DNA from: JAKFVC01 sp040386595
GTDB lineage: Bacteria; Planctomycetota; Planctomycetia; Planctomycetales; Planctomycetaceae
Direction of reading: 5' to 3'
Assembly (NCBI GenBank): GCA_040386595.1
Contig: JAZKFE010000045.1
Location: forward strand, 1-16,641
DNA length: 16,641 nt
This document shows, one piece after another, positions 1 to 8,016 of the stretch. Below the pieces are notes generated by a model. That model ran no database searches and was not told where the DNA came from. It was given only the letters and a program-made list of their open reading frames with translations. The position numbers and the translations under genes were made by a program. Positions within the stretch are counted from its first letter, which is position 1. The number at the start of each line of letters is the position of its first letter.

Positions 1-7
1 GTCCAGA

Positions 8-50
8 CTCGCTACTGCGAGCGCGTTCTGTTCGCGGAGCGAACAACGAC
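8..50 (-). repeat. Type 2 double-hairpin repeat, copy A
   Basis: Read on the minus strand this begins 6 bases after the stop codon of the GT4 gene. It contains the perfect hairpin TGTTCGC-TCC-GCGAACA (29-45) and then a second hairpin CTCGC-AGTA-GCGAG (8-21). The same arrangement recurs at 8316-8363 and 13941-13988, and the first hairpin alone at 11687-11703. There is no T-tract after either hairpin, so it is not a classical intrinsic terminator. A role as 3'-end stabiliser or Rho-related end is inference. Confidence 0.8.
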
Positions 51-56
51 AATCCA

Positions 57-1199
57 CTACGCGGCCTTCTCGCGCACGACAGCTTCAAATACGGCGAGCG
101 TGTTTCGAGCGTTCTGTTCGACGGTCATTCCCTGGGCGGTTTGCCAGCAATGTTGTGCCATGACTTGCCGCTCGCTGCTGGACCGGGCCAGATGGAAGTC
201 GATGCATTCGGCCATCTCATGAACGGCATCGGGCTGAGCCACCAGATACCCGTTCTCACCGACTCGAATGATATCGGCCCCGCCTGCGGTCGCCGAAGTC
301 AACACGGGTGTCCCGCAGGCCATGGCTTCTAAATTGACGTTGGGGAACGGCTCGTAAATCGTCGGCAGGACGAACAAGTCACCGGCCCCATAGAATCGAG
401 CCATCGCACTCTGACGGCCAGCAAATATGACGCGGTTCTGCAGTCCCAACTGGGCGGCCAGCTTGCCGTAGGTCCGAGTGTCGCCATTCCCCAGAACCAA
501 TAACTTTACGCCCGGGGTCTTGCACAGGGTCATCGATTTCAGCAGCGGACCAAGTCCCTTGCGCCGGAAATCCATCGACGCAAACACGAGCAATGGTTCG
601 CCCGGTTGTACTCCCAATTCCTCGCGGACAATCGGGGCTTCCTGCCGAGCTTGCGGCTGGAATTGGGTCGTGTCGACACCGTTCGAAACTCGCACGATCT
701 TCTCTTCGGGAACACCGTAGTACTCCACGAGCAACCGCGTATCGAGCTTCGACTGCGTAATGTAACGCCGCACGCGATTGGACTGATACACCGACCGTTC
801 GATGTCCAGAATCGTGCGATGCCGAGGATTCCAGCCTTGGAGAAAACGGACCACATTGTGGCGATAGAAGACGTTCAACCAATGCGCCTGCAACGGGTCA
901 GTCACGCGAAAGGTATCGACGGCCGGCGTTCGCGACAGGCCATGCACGATGTCGAATTTGTGCTGTTTGACAACCTTGTCCACGTTCTCAGCGAACGAAC
1001 GATTCTTCGTCCACGAGGCGAAATGATTGACTTTGACTGGGAGAAATTCGATCGAATCTCGCAGGTCAGGATCGATCTCTTCCCCGATAATCGTGACGCG
1101 ATGGCCGAGACGCTGCAGTTGCCGGGAGAGATTCACGCAATAGCGTTCCGCTCCAGCTTTTTTTAGCGAATAGCAGCGACGGACCAAGGCGATATGCAT
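57..1199 (-). CDS. GT4-family glycosyltransferase, WaaG-like (LPS core)
   Basis: This 380-residue protein is a retaining GT-B glycosyltransferase of family GT4. The N-terminal half carries the KKAGAERY segment (residues 13-20) that resembles the glycine-rich sugar-acceptor loop of WaaG. The C-terminal half has FRRKGL (211-216), whose basic residues normally contact the nucleotide-sugar diphosphate, and the EX7E motif with Glu283 and Glu291 in EPFPNVNLEAMACGTPV. WaaG adds glucose to the second heptose of the LPS inner core at the cytoplasmic face of the inner membrane. The gene starts 39 bases after a heptosyltransferase and is the last of three co-directional core genes, which supports a core-sugar role. 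The ATG at 1199 fits the family N-terminus, but no close Shine-Dalgarno site is visible. The exact sugar and acceptor cannot be read from sequence, so no symbol is assigned. Confidence 0.88.
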   Translation of the reverse strand: MHIALVRRCYSLKKAGAERYCVNLSRQLQRLGHRVTIIGEEIDPDLRDSIEFLPVKVNHFASWTKNRSFAENVDKVVKQHKFDIVHGLSRTPAVDTFRVTDPLQAHWLNVFYRHNVVRFLQGWNPRHRTILDIERSVYQSNRVRRYITQSKLDTRLLVEYYGVPEEKIVRVSNGVDTTQFQPQARQEAPIVREELGVQPGEPLLVFASMDFRRKGLGPLLKSMTLCKTPGVKLLVLGNGDTRTYGKLAAQLGLQNRVIFAGRQSAMARFYGAGDLFVLPTIYEPFPNVNLEAMACGTPVLTSATAGGADIIRVGENGYLVAQPDAVHEMAECIDFHLARSSSERQVMAQHCWQTAQGMTVEQNARNTLAVFEAVVREKAA

Positions 1200-1238
1200 A
1201 GTGTTGGGCTTTGTCTGGCTCCACGGCAGCAGAGGAAA

Positions 1239-2306
1239 TTAAGCGGCTCGCGAAAGAGGCAACAGTTCGGTCACATTCAATTGATGCCGGACGGCTCGAA
1301 AGACCGTGTCGACACTCAGGTCACGCATACAGCGATGGTGTTGCTCGGGGCAAACTCGTTCCTGACAAGGACCACACGCCATCGGCAACTGCAAATGGGT
1401 CGCCTGGGGATTGTCAGTCTCGCTCCAAGCCTGATGGGTCGGGCCGAAGAGAGTGATGACGGGCACGTCGAAGGGTTGTGCAAAATGCCGCGGGCCGGAA
1501 TCCGTCGTCACCAACAGATCGGCACGCCGTACGACAGCCTTCGTCAGCCCCAGGCTGAGATCTTCTTCGGCCAGACTCACAACGGCAGGGTGATCGGCTT
1601 CGTCCACAATGCGGCGGGCGATGTCACGCTCGGCGGGGCCACAGTTCACGAGGACTCGGCGTTCGAGTTTCCAGGCAATCCGTCGAGCCAGATCGGCAAA
1701 GTGTTCTACCGGCCAATGCTTGGCCGCACCGAATGCGCCGCCCGAGTTCAAGCAGACGTAACTGTGCCCGCTGCCATATCGCTGAGCCACCGAGGGCTGC
1801 TTCCACCAGAAACGATCCAACCGCAATTCATCGTGCGGGGTCGTTGCCAATTCCATGCTCTGCGAGGAGACATCGCAACCCAGACGTTCCGCCAGTCGCA
1901 GATATTCGTTGAGGGCCGGGTGCGGAGTTTTCTTCGACTTGGATTGCAAAGCATCGGTTAGCATCCAACCGCGGCCGTTGCGATCAAACCCGACGCGACG
2001 CTCGGCGCCAGAGATCCAGGCCAACCAGCCGCTGCGCCAGGAATTCGGCAGCAACACGGCGATATCAAACTTCTCATTCCGCAACTGTTGGGCAAACGGC
2101 AACCCACGCTGGGCGGGGGTCGAACCGCGGGGATCGTGGAACAACTTGCGGTCGACCAAGGTCAGACCGGACAACACATCCGCAACACCGGGCCGCATGA
2201 CGGCCGTGATCTCGGCATCCGCAAAATGATCCCGAATAGCCCGCATGGCAGGAGTCGCCATGACCAGATCACCGACCCAATTGGGGAGGAACAGGGCAAT
2301 TTTCAT
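1239..2306 (-). CDS. waaF: ADP-heptose:LPS heptosyltransferase (GT9, WaaF-like)
   Basis: This GT9 enzyme transfers L-glycero-D-manno-heptose from ADP-heptose to the growing LPS inner core in the cytoplasm. From the ATG at 2306 the protein is 355 residues, the usual family size, and opens with MKIALFLPNWVGDLVMATPA, the typical GT9 N-terminus. The C-terminal half has the donor-binding segment TTDSGPRHFAQ followed by VITLFGPT, and then the cysteine cluster CGPCQERVCPEQHHRCM common in WaaF-type proteins. A longer reading from a TTG at 2375 is possible and would lie 6 bases after hldE, but its first 23 residues are outside the family core, so I prefer the ATG even though no Shine-Dalgarno site precedes it. 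It lies between hldE, which helps make its donor, and a WaaG-like gene. Assignment as heptosyltransferase II rather than I or III is by resemblance only. Confidence 0.88.
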   Translation of the reverse strand: MKIALFLPNWVGDLVMATPAMRAIRDHFADAEITAVMRPGVADVLSGLTLVDRKLFHDPRGSTPAQRGLPFAQQLRNEKFDIAVLLPNSWRSGWLAWISGAERRVGFDRNGRGWMLTDALQSKSKKTPHPALNEYLRLAERLGCDVSSQSMELATTPHDELRLDRFWWKQPSVAQRYGSGHSYVCLNSGGAFGAAKHWPVEHFADLARRIAWKLERRVLVNCGPAERDIARRIVDEADHPAVVSLAEEDLSLGLTKAVVRRADLLVTTDSGPRHFAQPFDVPVITLFGPTHQAWSETDNPQATHLQLPMACGPCQERVCPEQHHRCMRDLSVDTVFRAVRHQLNVTELLPLSRAA

Positions 2307-2381
2307 AGGGAGGATTTGTCCGTTCTCAGGGGCGGGATGCGTTGTTTTTCGGCACGGCAAGTTCGCAAGATTCAACCAGCC

Positions 2382-3953
2382 TTAGCCGGCTTTGCGTTCC
2401 GTCGTCGGTTGTGGCAGGATCGTTTTGTTTTCGCCGTCGCTGGTGACCAGTGACAGATGAGGTCGCGGCACGGGGGCTTCACCCCGCAGGCCTTGTACGA
2501 TACGTGTGGTGGAGATCCCGTCGACCAAAGTCAGCGGCTTCACGACTCCGCCGTAGGACTCGACGACATCTTTTCCCACGATCTCATGCGTGGCATAAGT
2601 GCCACCCTTCACGAGGACGTCAGGACGGAGTTGTTCCAGCAGGGAGTTCGGGGTTGCTTCGTCGAACACAACGACATAGTCGACCGCTTCCAACGCCGCC
2701 AGCATCGCCGCACGGTCGTGCTCGACGAAGATCGGACGGTCAGGGCCTTTGTTCAATCGTCGGACGCTCGAATCACTATTGATGGCCACGATCAAACAAT
2801 CACCTTCGCGAGCCGCTTGCTGCAAATAGGTGACATGTCCGATGTGCAGCAGGTCAAAGCAACCGTTGGTAAACACCACCTTGTGGCCAACCTTGCGGCG
2901 AGCCGCCACTTGGCGGGCCAGATCGTCGCGGTGACAGACCTTGCCATCGATCTGGCGGGAATTCGTCAGCAGATCGTTCAGGATCTCCTCGCGACTGATC
3001 GTGACGACTCCAATTTGTTCGACTTCCAAGCCACCAGCCACGTTGGCGATGCGGCCGACGTCCATCGGGTCGCAACCCGCGGCCAGTCCCACGCCAATCA
3101 TCGCCAGGACCATGTCACCGGCGCCGGTAATGTCGTAGACCTCACGCTTCCGAGTCGGCAGCATCTCGGCCAGACCATCAGCCCGCACGAACGCGATGCC
3201 GTCGCTATCGAGCGTCACATAGGCGTATTCGAGTTCCAGCATTTCGCAGAGCTTGGCTCCTGCCGCAAACGCTTGTTCGGGTGTTTTAATCTCCAGACCC
3301 GTTGCCCGTTTCGTCTCTAAACGGTTCGGAGTGACGGCGGTGGCTCCGCGATAATTCGAATAATCTTCGCCGGGATAGGGATCGACCAGCACGGGGACCC
3401 CGGCGGCTTTGCCCGCTTCAATCACCGACCGCAGCACGCGCGGAGTACAAACTCCCTTGGCGTAGTCCGAAATCAGTACAGCGTCGAATTCGGCAATCCG
3501 CGGCAGAATCTGTTCGAGAAACTGTGTTTCGAGAGTCGCATCCAGGGGAGTCCGAACTTCTCGATCCACGCGCAACATCTGATGGGGATGCCGCTGCTGA
3601 GCCCGCCCGATGAACCGTTCTTTGACAGTCGTTGGGCGAGTATGATCGGTGAGCAAAAAGTCGGTCGAGACGCCCACCCGAGCCAGTTCTTGCTTGACGC
3701 ACACGCCGTCGAAATCGTGCCCGACGACACCAGCCAGCGTCGCCCGAGCTTCCAGTCCGACCAGCATATTAGCGACGTTGGACGCACCGCCCAGACGGAT
3801 TTCCTGCTTGTCCTGCCGCAGCAGAATCACAGGCGCTTCCTGGCTGACTCGTTCTGCATCGCCCCAGATGTAACGGTCCAGAATGAGATCGCCCAACACC
3901 AGGATGTGGGGATTTTCCAGCCGTTGTACGAGATCGATCAGTTGATACGACAT
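2382..3953 (-). CDS. hldE: Bifunctional heptose-7-phosphate kinase / heptose-1-phosphate adenylyltransferase
   Basis: HldE carries out two steps of ADP-heptose synthesis: phosphorylation of D-glycero-beta-D-manno-heptose 7-phosphate and, after a separate phosphatase, adenylylation of the 1-phosphate. The 523-residue protein has both domains. Residues about 1-335 are a PfkB/ribokinase domain with GGASNVANM near the start and the DITGAGD anion-hole and catalytic-base motif at about 272-278. Residues about 355-490 are a nucleotidyltransferase domain with NGCFDLLHIGH (about 363-373), the HxGH class motif, and ISTTRIVQ near its end. It is longer than E. coli HldE (477 residues), partly through a tail of about 30 polar residues after the second domain. 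An AGGG lies about 11 bases before the ATG. Its stop is close to the heptosyltransferase gene, so donor synthesis and use are encoded together. The bifunctional assignment is secure. Confidence 0.96.
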   Translation of the reverse strand: MSYQLIDLVQRLENPHILVLGDLILDRYIWGDAERVSQEAPVILLRQDKQEIRLGGASNVANMLVGLEARATLAGVVGHDFDGVCVKQELARVGVSTDFLLTDHTRPTTVKERFIGRAQQRHPHQMLRVDREVRTPLDATLETQFLEQILPRIAEFDAVLISDYAKGVCTPRVLRSVIEAGKAAGVPVLVDPYPGEDYSNYRGATAVTPNRLETKRATGLEIKTPEQAFAAGAKLCEMLELEYAYVTLDSDGIAFVRADGLAEMLPTRKREVYDITGAGDMVLAMIGVGLAAGCDPMDVGRIANVAGGLEVEQIGVVTISREEILNDLLTNSRQIDGKVCHRDDLARQVAARRKVGHKVVFTNGCFDLLHIGHVTYLQQAAREGDCLIVAINSDSSVRRLNKGPDRPIFVEHDRAAMLAALEAVDYVVVFDEATPNSLLEQLRPDVLVKGGTYATHEIVGKDVVESYGGVVKPLTLVDGISTTRIVQGLRGEAPVPRPHLSLVTSDGENKTILPQPTTERKAG

Positions 3954-4100
3954 GGCACCGTCATCCCTGACGTAAGTTCTTTGGCGGGTTCCTCAGAAAC
4001 CCTTCGCGCAATCCGTGCGCCCCAGGACACGCGGGGATGATCTCGGAGACGCGCGACCGCGTCAATCCCGAATCCGCAGAATGCCGTCCTGGACGCTCGC
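3954..4100. other. Intergenic gap upstream of hldE
   Basis: These 147 bases separate the coiled-coil gene from hldE. I see no coding frame with a credible start, and no clear hairpin with a T-tract. It could hold an hldE promoter, but I found no convincing -35/-10 pair. Confidence 0.5.
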
Positions 4101-5618
4101 CTACGAGGGTGTTTCCAACCGTTGCAACAATTCGCGGATGATCTGTTCGGCTTCCAGTTTTTCGTGGAACCACTGCTCACGCGTCTTTTGCCACGTTTCT
4201 TCTCGAGCCAGAACCACGGCTTGCTCGGCACGGAATTGATTTTCGCGACGGCTGACATCCTCGTCCCGCTTCGCAATCCACTCGGTGAGTGTCTGCTGTT
4301 CGGAACGGAATTCGTCTCGCTGCTGCAACATCGTACGGTGGAATTGTTCCAGCTCCTGACGATGCCGCACCAGCGTCTCGCGGGCCTGACGATAATGATC
4401 GGACAGAGCCAGCTGCGAATCTTCGATCCGCTGCCGAGCCAAATCGGGGCCGACCGCTTGCGCCAGCTGCGCACAGGCTTCTTCGACCGCCAGCCGCATC
4501 TCCATCGTCTTGCGGTTGGTCTCTTCCAATTCCAATCGCAGTTGCTCCAGCCGTGTCTGCCGGGCGTCGAGGTTCTCGGCATTCGATTGCAGGATCTCGT
4601 TCTTACGTTCGAGCTCTGCCTGTTGCCGTTCACGGACCATTTGCCAGTCACGCTGATCGACTTCCAACCGCTGACGATCCTGGGCCAAGCCGTCCACAGC
4701 CGCACGCCGCGACTTGCCAATCAACACCATTTGGCGTTGGACGGCCGCGTCACGTTCATCCAACTGATCGCGATAACGCGTCAATTGATTCAGCCGCAAT
4801 TGCAGTTGGGTATCGGTCGCGTTGAATGTCGTCTGAGTCCGCTGCCGTTCCGCGTGGAAGGCCGCTTGAGCGGTCTCGAACTCACGCCGCAGCTTCTGCA
4901 GATGCTCTTCTTGAAAACGAATCCGATTGAGCAGCAGGCTACGTTCTTGCTGGATGTCGGCCAGCTGACCTTCTTTGACCAGTTCGAAATGCGCTTGATC
5001 GTTCTGCAGCTGCAACCGTTGCTGATCGAGCTCTTGTTTTAGTCCTTGCCGCTCCAGCTCCCACTCTTCACGCCATCGCGTCTGGATATTCTGGAGGTCG
5101 TGTTCTTGCTCCAGCAACGAAGCCTTGCGGGCCTGCATTTCATGCTCGAGCTCCAGACAGGCGGCTTCACGTTCGGAACAGCTTGTATCGCGCTGCAACA
5201 ATTCCGCGTCACGGTCTTGCAGGACAGCTTCGCATTCCGACGCCCACATCCGAATCGAACGACGTTCTTGATCGAGATCGGCCAACTGGACATTGAGACG
5301 TTTCTCGCGGCGCTCCAAATCGGCATAGCGGTGCTGCAGATGTTCGGCAATTTGCCGAGCTTGGAGCAGGGGATCGCCTAACGGTAGATCGGTTCTCAAC
5401 GCCTGTGCGGAGATCGGAGCCACGTATGGCTCTTGAATGACGTCGAATTCGGAACTGGCCACTCCCGCAGGAGCAGCGACAGATTCCGTGCCACTTACAG
5501 GATGTGGCGGATCAACTCGCCATCCCTCGCGTTGTGCAAACGCACTTACGCCCCCGGGCGCTGGGTGATTCCCGGCACTCGTTGGCGTCTGGCGAGTCGG
5601 CTGGCGAACATCGCTCAT
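4101..5618 (-). CDS. Long coiled-coil protein of unknown function
   Basis: I do not recognise this 505-residue protein as a named family. Residues 1 to about 72 are proline-, serine- and alanine-rich and probably disordered. From about 80 to the C-terminus it is almost continuous heptad-like sequence rich in Glu, Gln, Arg and Leu (for example ADLERREKRLNVQLADLDQE), predicting a very long coiled coil. There is no signal peptide, membrane helix, Walker motif or SMC-type head, so a cytoplasmic scaffold or filament-like role is the most that can be inferred. The ATG at 5618 follows AAAGGA at suitable distance. It lies 109 bases after thioredoxin, behind a probable terminator, and 147 bases before hldE on the same strand. 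A link to envelope biogenesis is suggested only by position. The antisense frames over this gene are shadows caused by its repetitive codon use. Confidence 0.85.
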   Translation of the reverse strand: MSDVRQPTRQTPTSAGNHPAPGGVSAFAQREGWRVDPPHPVSGTESVAAPAGVASSEFDVIQEPYVAPISAQALRTDLPLGDPLLQARQIAEHLQHRYADLERREKRLNVQLADLDQERRSIRMWASECEAVLQDRDAELLQRDTSCSEREAACLELEHEMQARKASLLEQEHDLQNIQTRWREEWELERQGLKQELDQQRLQLQNDQAHFELVKEGQLADIQQERSLLLNRIRFQEEHLQKLRREFETAQAAFHAERQRTQTTFNATDTQLQLRLNQLTRYRDQLDERDAAVQRQMVLIGKSRRAAVDGLAQDRQRLEVDQRDWQMVRERQQAELERKNEILQSNAENLDARQTRLEQLRLELEETNRKTMEMRLAVEEACAQLAQAVGPDLARQRIEDSQLALSDHYRQARETLVRHRQELEQFHRTMLQQRDEFRSEQQTLTEWIAKRDEDVSRRENQFRAEQAVVLAREETWQKTREQWFHEKLEAEQIIRELLQRLETPS

Positions 5619-5645
5619 TCCGGGAGTCCTTTCCCTGGCGAGCTA

Positions 5646-5688
5646 CACAAAAAAGTAAAACCGCACCGCTAGGCCACTGCGGCAGTGG
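5646..5688 (-). terminator. Probable intrinsic terminator after thioredoxin
   Basis: On the minus strand, about 40 bases after the thioredoxin stop, two overlapping hairpins can form: CCACTG-CCG-CAGTGG (5674-5688) and a CCGCA/TGCGG stem (5661-5682). The latter is followed at once by TTTTACTTTTTT. A stem plus T-tract in this position fits a Rho-independent terminator separating thioredoxin from the coiled-coil gene. The stem is short, so termination may be partial. Confidence 0.5.
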
Positions 5689-5727
5689 ATCATCCACACG
5701 CTGCAATGGCCGATCAGCGGTCAGCAA

Positions 5728-6060
5728 CTAGGCCAAGTGTTTATTCAACGACGTAGCCAAGCGGTCCTTGGGGGTCACACCGACGAACTTGTCGACGATC
5801 TGGCCACCTTTGAAAATCAATACTGTGGGAATCGAGCTGATGTTGTAGTTCGTCGCGATTCCGGGGTTGTTGTCTGTGTTGACCTTACCCACGCGCACCT
5901 TGCCGGTGAACTCGGTGGCCAAAGCGTCGATGGTCGGTGCCAACATGCGGCACGGGTTGCACCACGGAGCCCAAAAATCAACCAGCACCGGATCGGGGCT
6001 GCTGAGAACATCGTTTTCGAACGTTGCGTCGCTAAATTCCAATACGCCTGCACCTGCCAT
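5728..6060 (-). CDS. trxA: Thioredoxin with WCNPC active site
   Basis: This is a 110-residue single-domain thioredoxin, a cytoplasmic dithiol reductant for protein disulfides. It has DFWAPWCNPC with redox cysteines Cys34 and Cys37, the buried Asp28 that matches Asp26 of E. coli thioredoxin, and the cis-proline loop SSIPT with Pro78. The residue between the first cysteine and proline is Asn instead of the near-universal Gly (WCGPC), which could change the redox potential or partner choice. I chose the ATG at 6060 because GGAGG lies 9 bases before it; the TTG at 6066 would leave only 3 bases of spacing. There is no signal peptide. A perfect promoter lies about 150 bases upstream and a probable terminator follows. 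It could be a specialised paralogue, so the symbol is tentative. Confidence 0.92.
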   Translation of the reverse strand: MAGAGVLEFSDATFENDVLSSPDPVLVDFWAPWCNPCRMLAPTIDALATEFTGKVRVGKVNTDNNPGIATNYNISSIPTVLIFKGGQIVDKFVGVTPKDRLATSLNKHLA

Positions 6061-6587
6061 GATCAACTACCTCCGACATACACCGAATTGACCGATTCGT
6101 CGCCTGCTGGGCGGGCCTCCGTCCAGCAACTCGATCGAGATCATTCAGCAAAAAATGCACGTCATCTCGCTTGAGAATCTGTGTCTGATGGTAATCCGTA
6201 AAGCTGCGGAATTATAGGAAAGTCAGAAACTCTGTCAATGTGGCAGTCAGCCCGCAGGCATATGTAAGTACAGTGGAGTTGACCGGCTGAGCCTGCGCGA
6301 CCATGGAGAATGTCTGGGAAGTCTGCGAGATTTGTCCGGAATAGGACGGTTTTCTGACGTATCAAGAGCCACCTTGGCCGATTGTTTCCGTGGTCAAGTA
6401 CCGTCGCGAATTCCACGCGGCCCCTCCGAGTCATTGTCGCAGTTTTGCGGCGCTCGCCTGGCACCTGCCTGCTTTTGTCTCGTTTCCGCACTCCGAAGGC
6501 ATTCCTGCCGCATTCGTTCTGCCCTACGAGACCTACCCCGCATTCCCGCTCCTCGCGCGGTGAATTGCCAGCAGGTGACACTCTATT
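6061..6587. other. Divergent intergenic region, thioredoxin / pyruvyl transferase
   Basis: The region holds the thioredoxin promoter (6211-6238), its leader of about 144 bases and the upstream region of the pyruvyl-transferase gene. The leader can fold a hairpin at 6105-6128 (TGCTGG/CCAGCA outer stem, one mismatch, CGG/CCG inner stem). For the plus-strand gene a TTGACC occurs near 6278 but no good -10 follows. Open frames on both strands here look spurious. Confidence 0.6.
6211..6238 (-). promoter_or_regulatory. Consensus sigma-70-type promoter for thioredoxin
   Basis: On the minus strand TTGACA (6238-6233) is separated by 16 bases from TATAAT (6216-6211). Both hexamers match the consensus perfectly. 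Transcription would start near 6204 and give a leader of about 144 bases to the ATG at 6060. Such a match by chance in an intergenic region facing a gene is unlikely. Confidence 0.82.
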
Positions 6588-7997
6588 ATGGATCAGCTAT
6601 TTGCCCACTGGATGAGCCGGATTATCGAATCGGCCAAGAAACAACACAGCCAGGCAGCCGCACCTTCTACAGAACCCAAGGACAAGTTGCGGCTGCTGTT
6701 TGCCGGCTACAACGGCACCCGAAACACCGGATCCGATGTGCGTGTGGAAGAAATGCTGCGGCAATTCCGGCATTTATTCGGCGCAGACCGGATCGAATCG
6801 ACCGTCTTCAGCCTGATTCCCAGCTATTCTGAAGGCTACTTCGGCGATGCCCGCAAGATCACCCCGGGAGCCTTGTTCCCACGGTTGCTCGCGCGGGAAG
6901 TTCCGCAGCACGACGGTGTTATTGCTTGTGAAGGTTCCACTTTTAAGAGCAAATTCACCGATTTGCTGACCATTATGATGGTCGGTGCCCTGGGACTGGC
7001 GACGGCCCACGATAAGTTGTCGATCGCTTACGGTGCCGAAGCGGGCGATATGAATCCGGGGCCGCGGCAGCTGACGTCGAAATACTGCCGCGACTCGCTG
7101 ATTATCACTCGCAATGAAGAATCCCGAGGCATCCTGGCCGAATTGGGCGTCCCCAGTGAATTCGGCACGGACACAGCGTGGACATTTTCGCCACTGGGGA
7201 ATGACTATGCCCAGCAGGAGCTGCGGAAGGTCGGTTGGACGGGCCAGAAGGTCCTGGTGGTCTGCCCGATTAACCCCTTTTGGTGGCCGGTCAAAGCCTC
7301 GCTAACCAAGCTGGTTCCGCGTCTCTTCGGCTTCAATAAGCGCAGCCACTACGGCAGCATCTTCTTCTTTAACTGGACGACCGAGGTCCAGCAGCGTTTT
7401 GAACAATACCTGACGGCGATGGCCAAAGCGGTCGAAGACTTCCGCCGCCGCACAGGGGTATTTGTGGTGGTCGCCGCCAGCGAGGAACTCGACAACCACG
7501 CGATGCATTCGCTGTCCGCGAAGCTGGGGGGCGTGCCCACCTTCAGTTCCAGCCAGTACAACATGTACCAGCTGGTCAGCATTTTCCGAGCGGCCGATCT
7601 CATGTTGTCGTCGCGGTATCACGCCATCGTGACCTCCATGCCCGGAAAGGTGGCATCAGCGGGGGTCACCATGGACGAGCGAATCGCCAATCTGATGAAA
7701 GACCGCGGTCACGAGAATCTCTTAATGCGCGTCGACGACCCCGATCTCGAAAGCCGGATCGGCGTGGCATTGGACCACCTGCATCAGCACACCGAGTGGG
7801 TGGGCGAAGTCGCCAGCAAAACCGTCGCCAAGCACTTGCACATCATGTCCCACATGGGACAGCGACTGGTGCAATACGTAGGCGAGAAGTATCCCCAATT
7901 CGAGATCAAAAAACGGTTCAACTCGTGGGAAGATTACTTGCCGCCCATGGGCCACGAGTTACACGCCTTGCTTGAAGAGCACTCACGCGCGGCGTAG
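6588..7997 (+). CDS. Polysaccharide pyruvyl-transferase family protein
   Basis: This 469-residue protein belongs to the polysaccharide pyruvyl transferase family (PF04230; CsaB, WcaK and PssM are relatives), which use phosphoenolpyruvate to add ketal pyruvate to sugars of cell-surface polysaccharides. The glycine-rich N-terminal motif is GYNGTRNTGSD at 40-50, and the family's conserved C-terminal Arg and His lie in LSSRYHAIVTSM (Arg343, His345). In between are GTDTAWTF and the VVVAASEE strand. Residues 1-30 are polar and look like a flexible extension. There is no signal peptide, consistent with a cytoplasmic enzyme. An AGGTG lies about 12 bases before the ATG. The gene is divergent from thioredoxin and about 5 kb from the LPS-core genes, so it may modify a surface glycan, but the substrate is unknown. 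Some family members act in other pathways. Confidence 0.86.
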   Translation: MDQLFAHWMSRIIESAKKQHSQAAAPSTEPKDKLRLLFAGYNGTRNTGSDVRVEEMLRQFRHLFGADRIESTVFSLIPSYSEGYFGDARKITPGALFPRLLAREVPQHDGVIACEGSTFKSKFTDLLTIMMVGALGLATAHDKLSIAYGAEAGDMNPGPRQLTSKYCRDSLIITRNEESRGILAELGVPSEFGTDTAWTFSPLGNDYAQQELRKVGWTGQKVLVVCPINPFWWPVKASLTKLVPRLFGFNKRSHYGSIFFFNWTTEVQQRFEQYLTAMAKAVEDFRRRTGVFVVVAASEELDNHAMHSLSAKLGGVPTFSSSQYNMYQLVSIFRAADLMLSSRYHAIVTSMPGKVASAGVTMDERIANLMKDRGHENLLMRVDDPDLESRIGVALDHLHQHTEWVGEVASKTVAKHLHIMSHMGQRLVQYVGEKYPQFEIKKRFNSWEDYLPPMGHELHALLEEHSRAA

Positions 7998-8016
7998 AGA
8001 ATTCGACGCAGTCGAT

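Noticed and set aside
1194..1961. 255-residue plus-strand frame
   Set aside because: It is antisense to the heptosyltransferase gene, which has clear family motifs.
2457..3320. 287-residue plus-strand frame
   Set aside because: It is antisense to hldE and shows no motif.
3938..4720. 260-residue minus-strand frame overlapping the coiled-coil gene in another frame
   Set aside because: It is Trp/Arg/Ser-rich with no motif and runs across the start of hldE, typical of an out-of-frame shadow.
4122..5042. 306-residue plus-strand frame
   Set aside because: It is opposite the coiled-coil gene; its Leu/Gln richness mirrors the Glu/Gln/Lys codons of the real protein.
6162..6581. 139-residue minus-strand frame upstream of thioredoxin
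   Set aside because: It spans the consensus thioredoxin promoter, has no Shine-Dalgarno and no recognisable domain.
6332..6832. 166-residue plus-strand frame
   Set aside because: It overlaps the start of the pyruvyl-transferase gene in another frame and has no domain.
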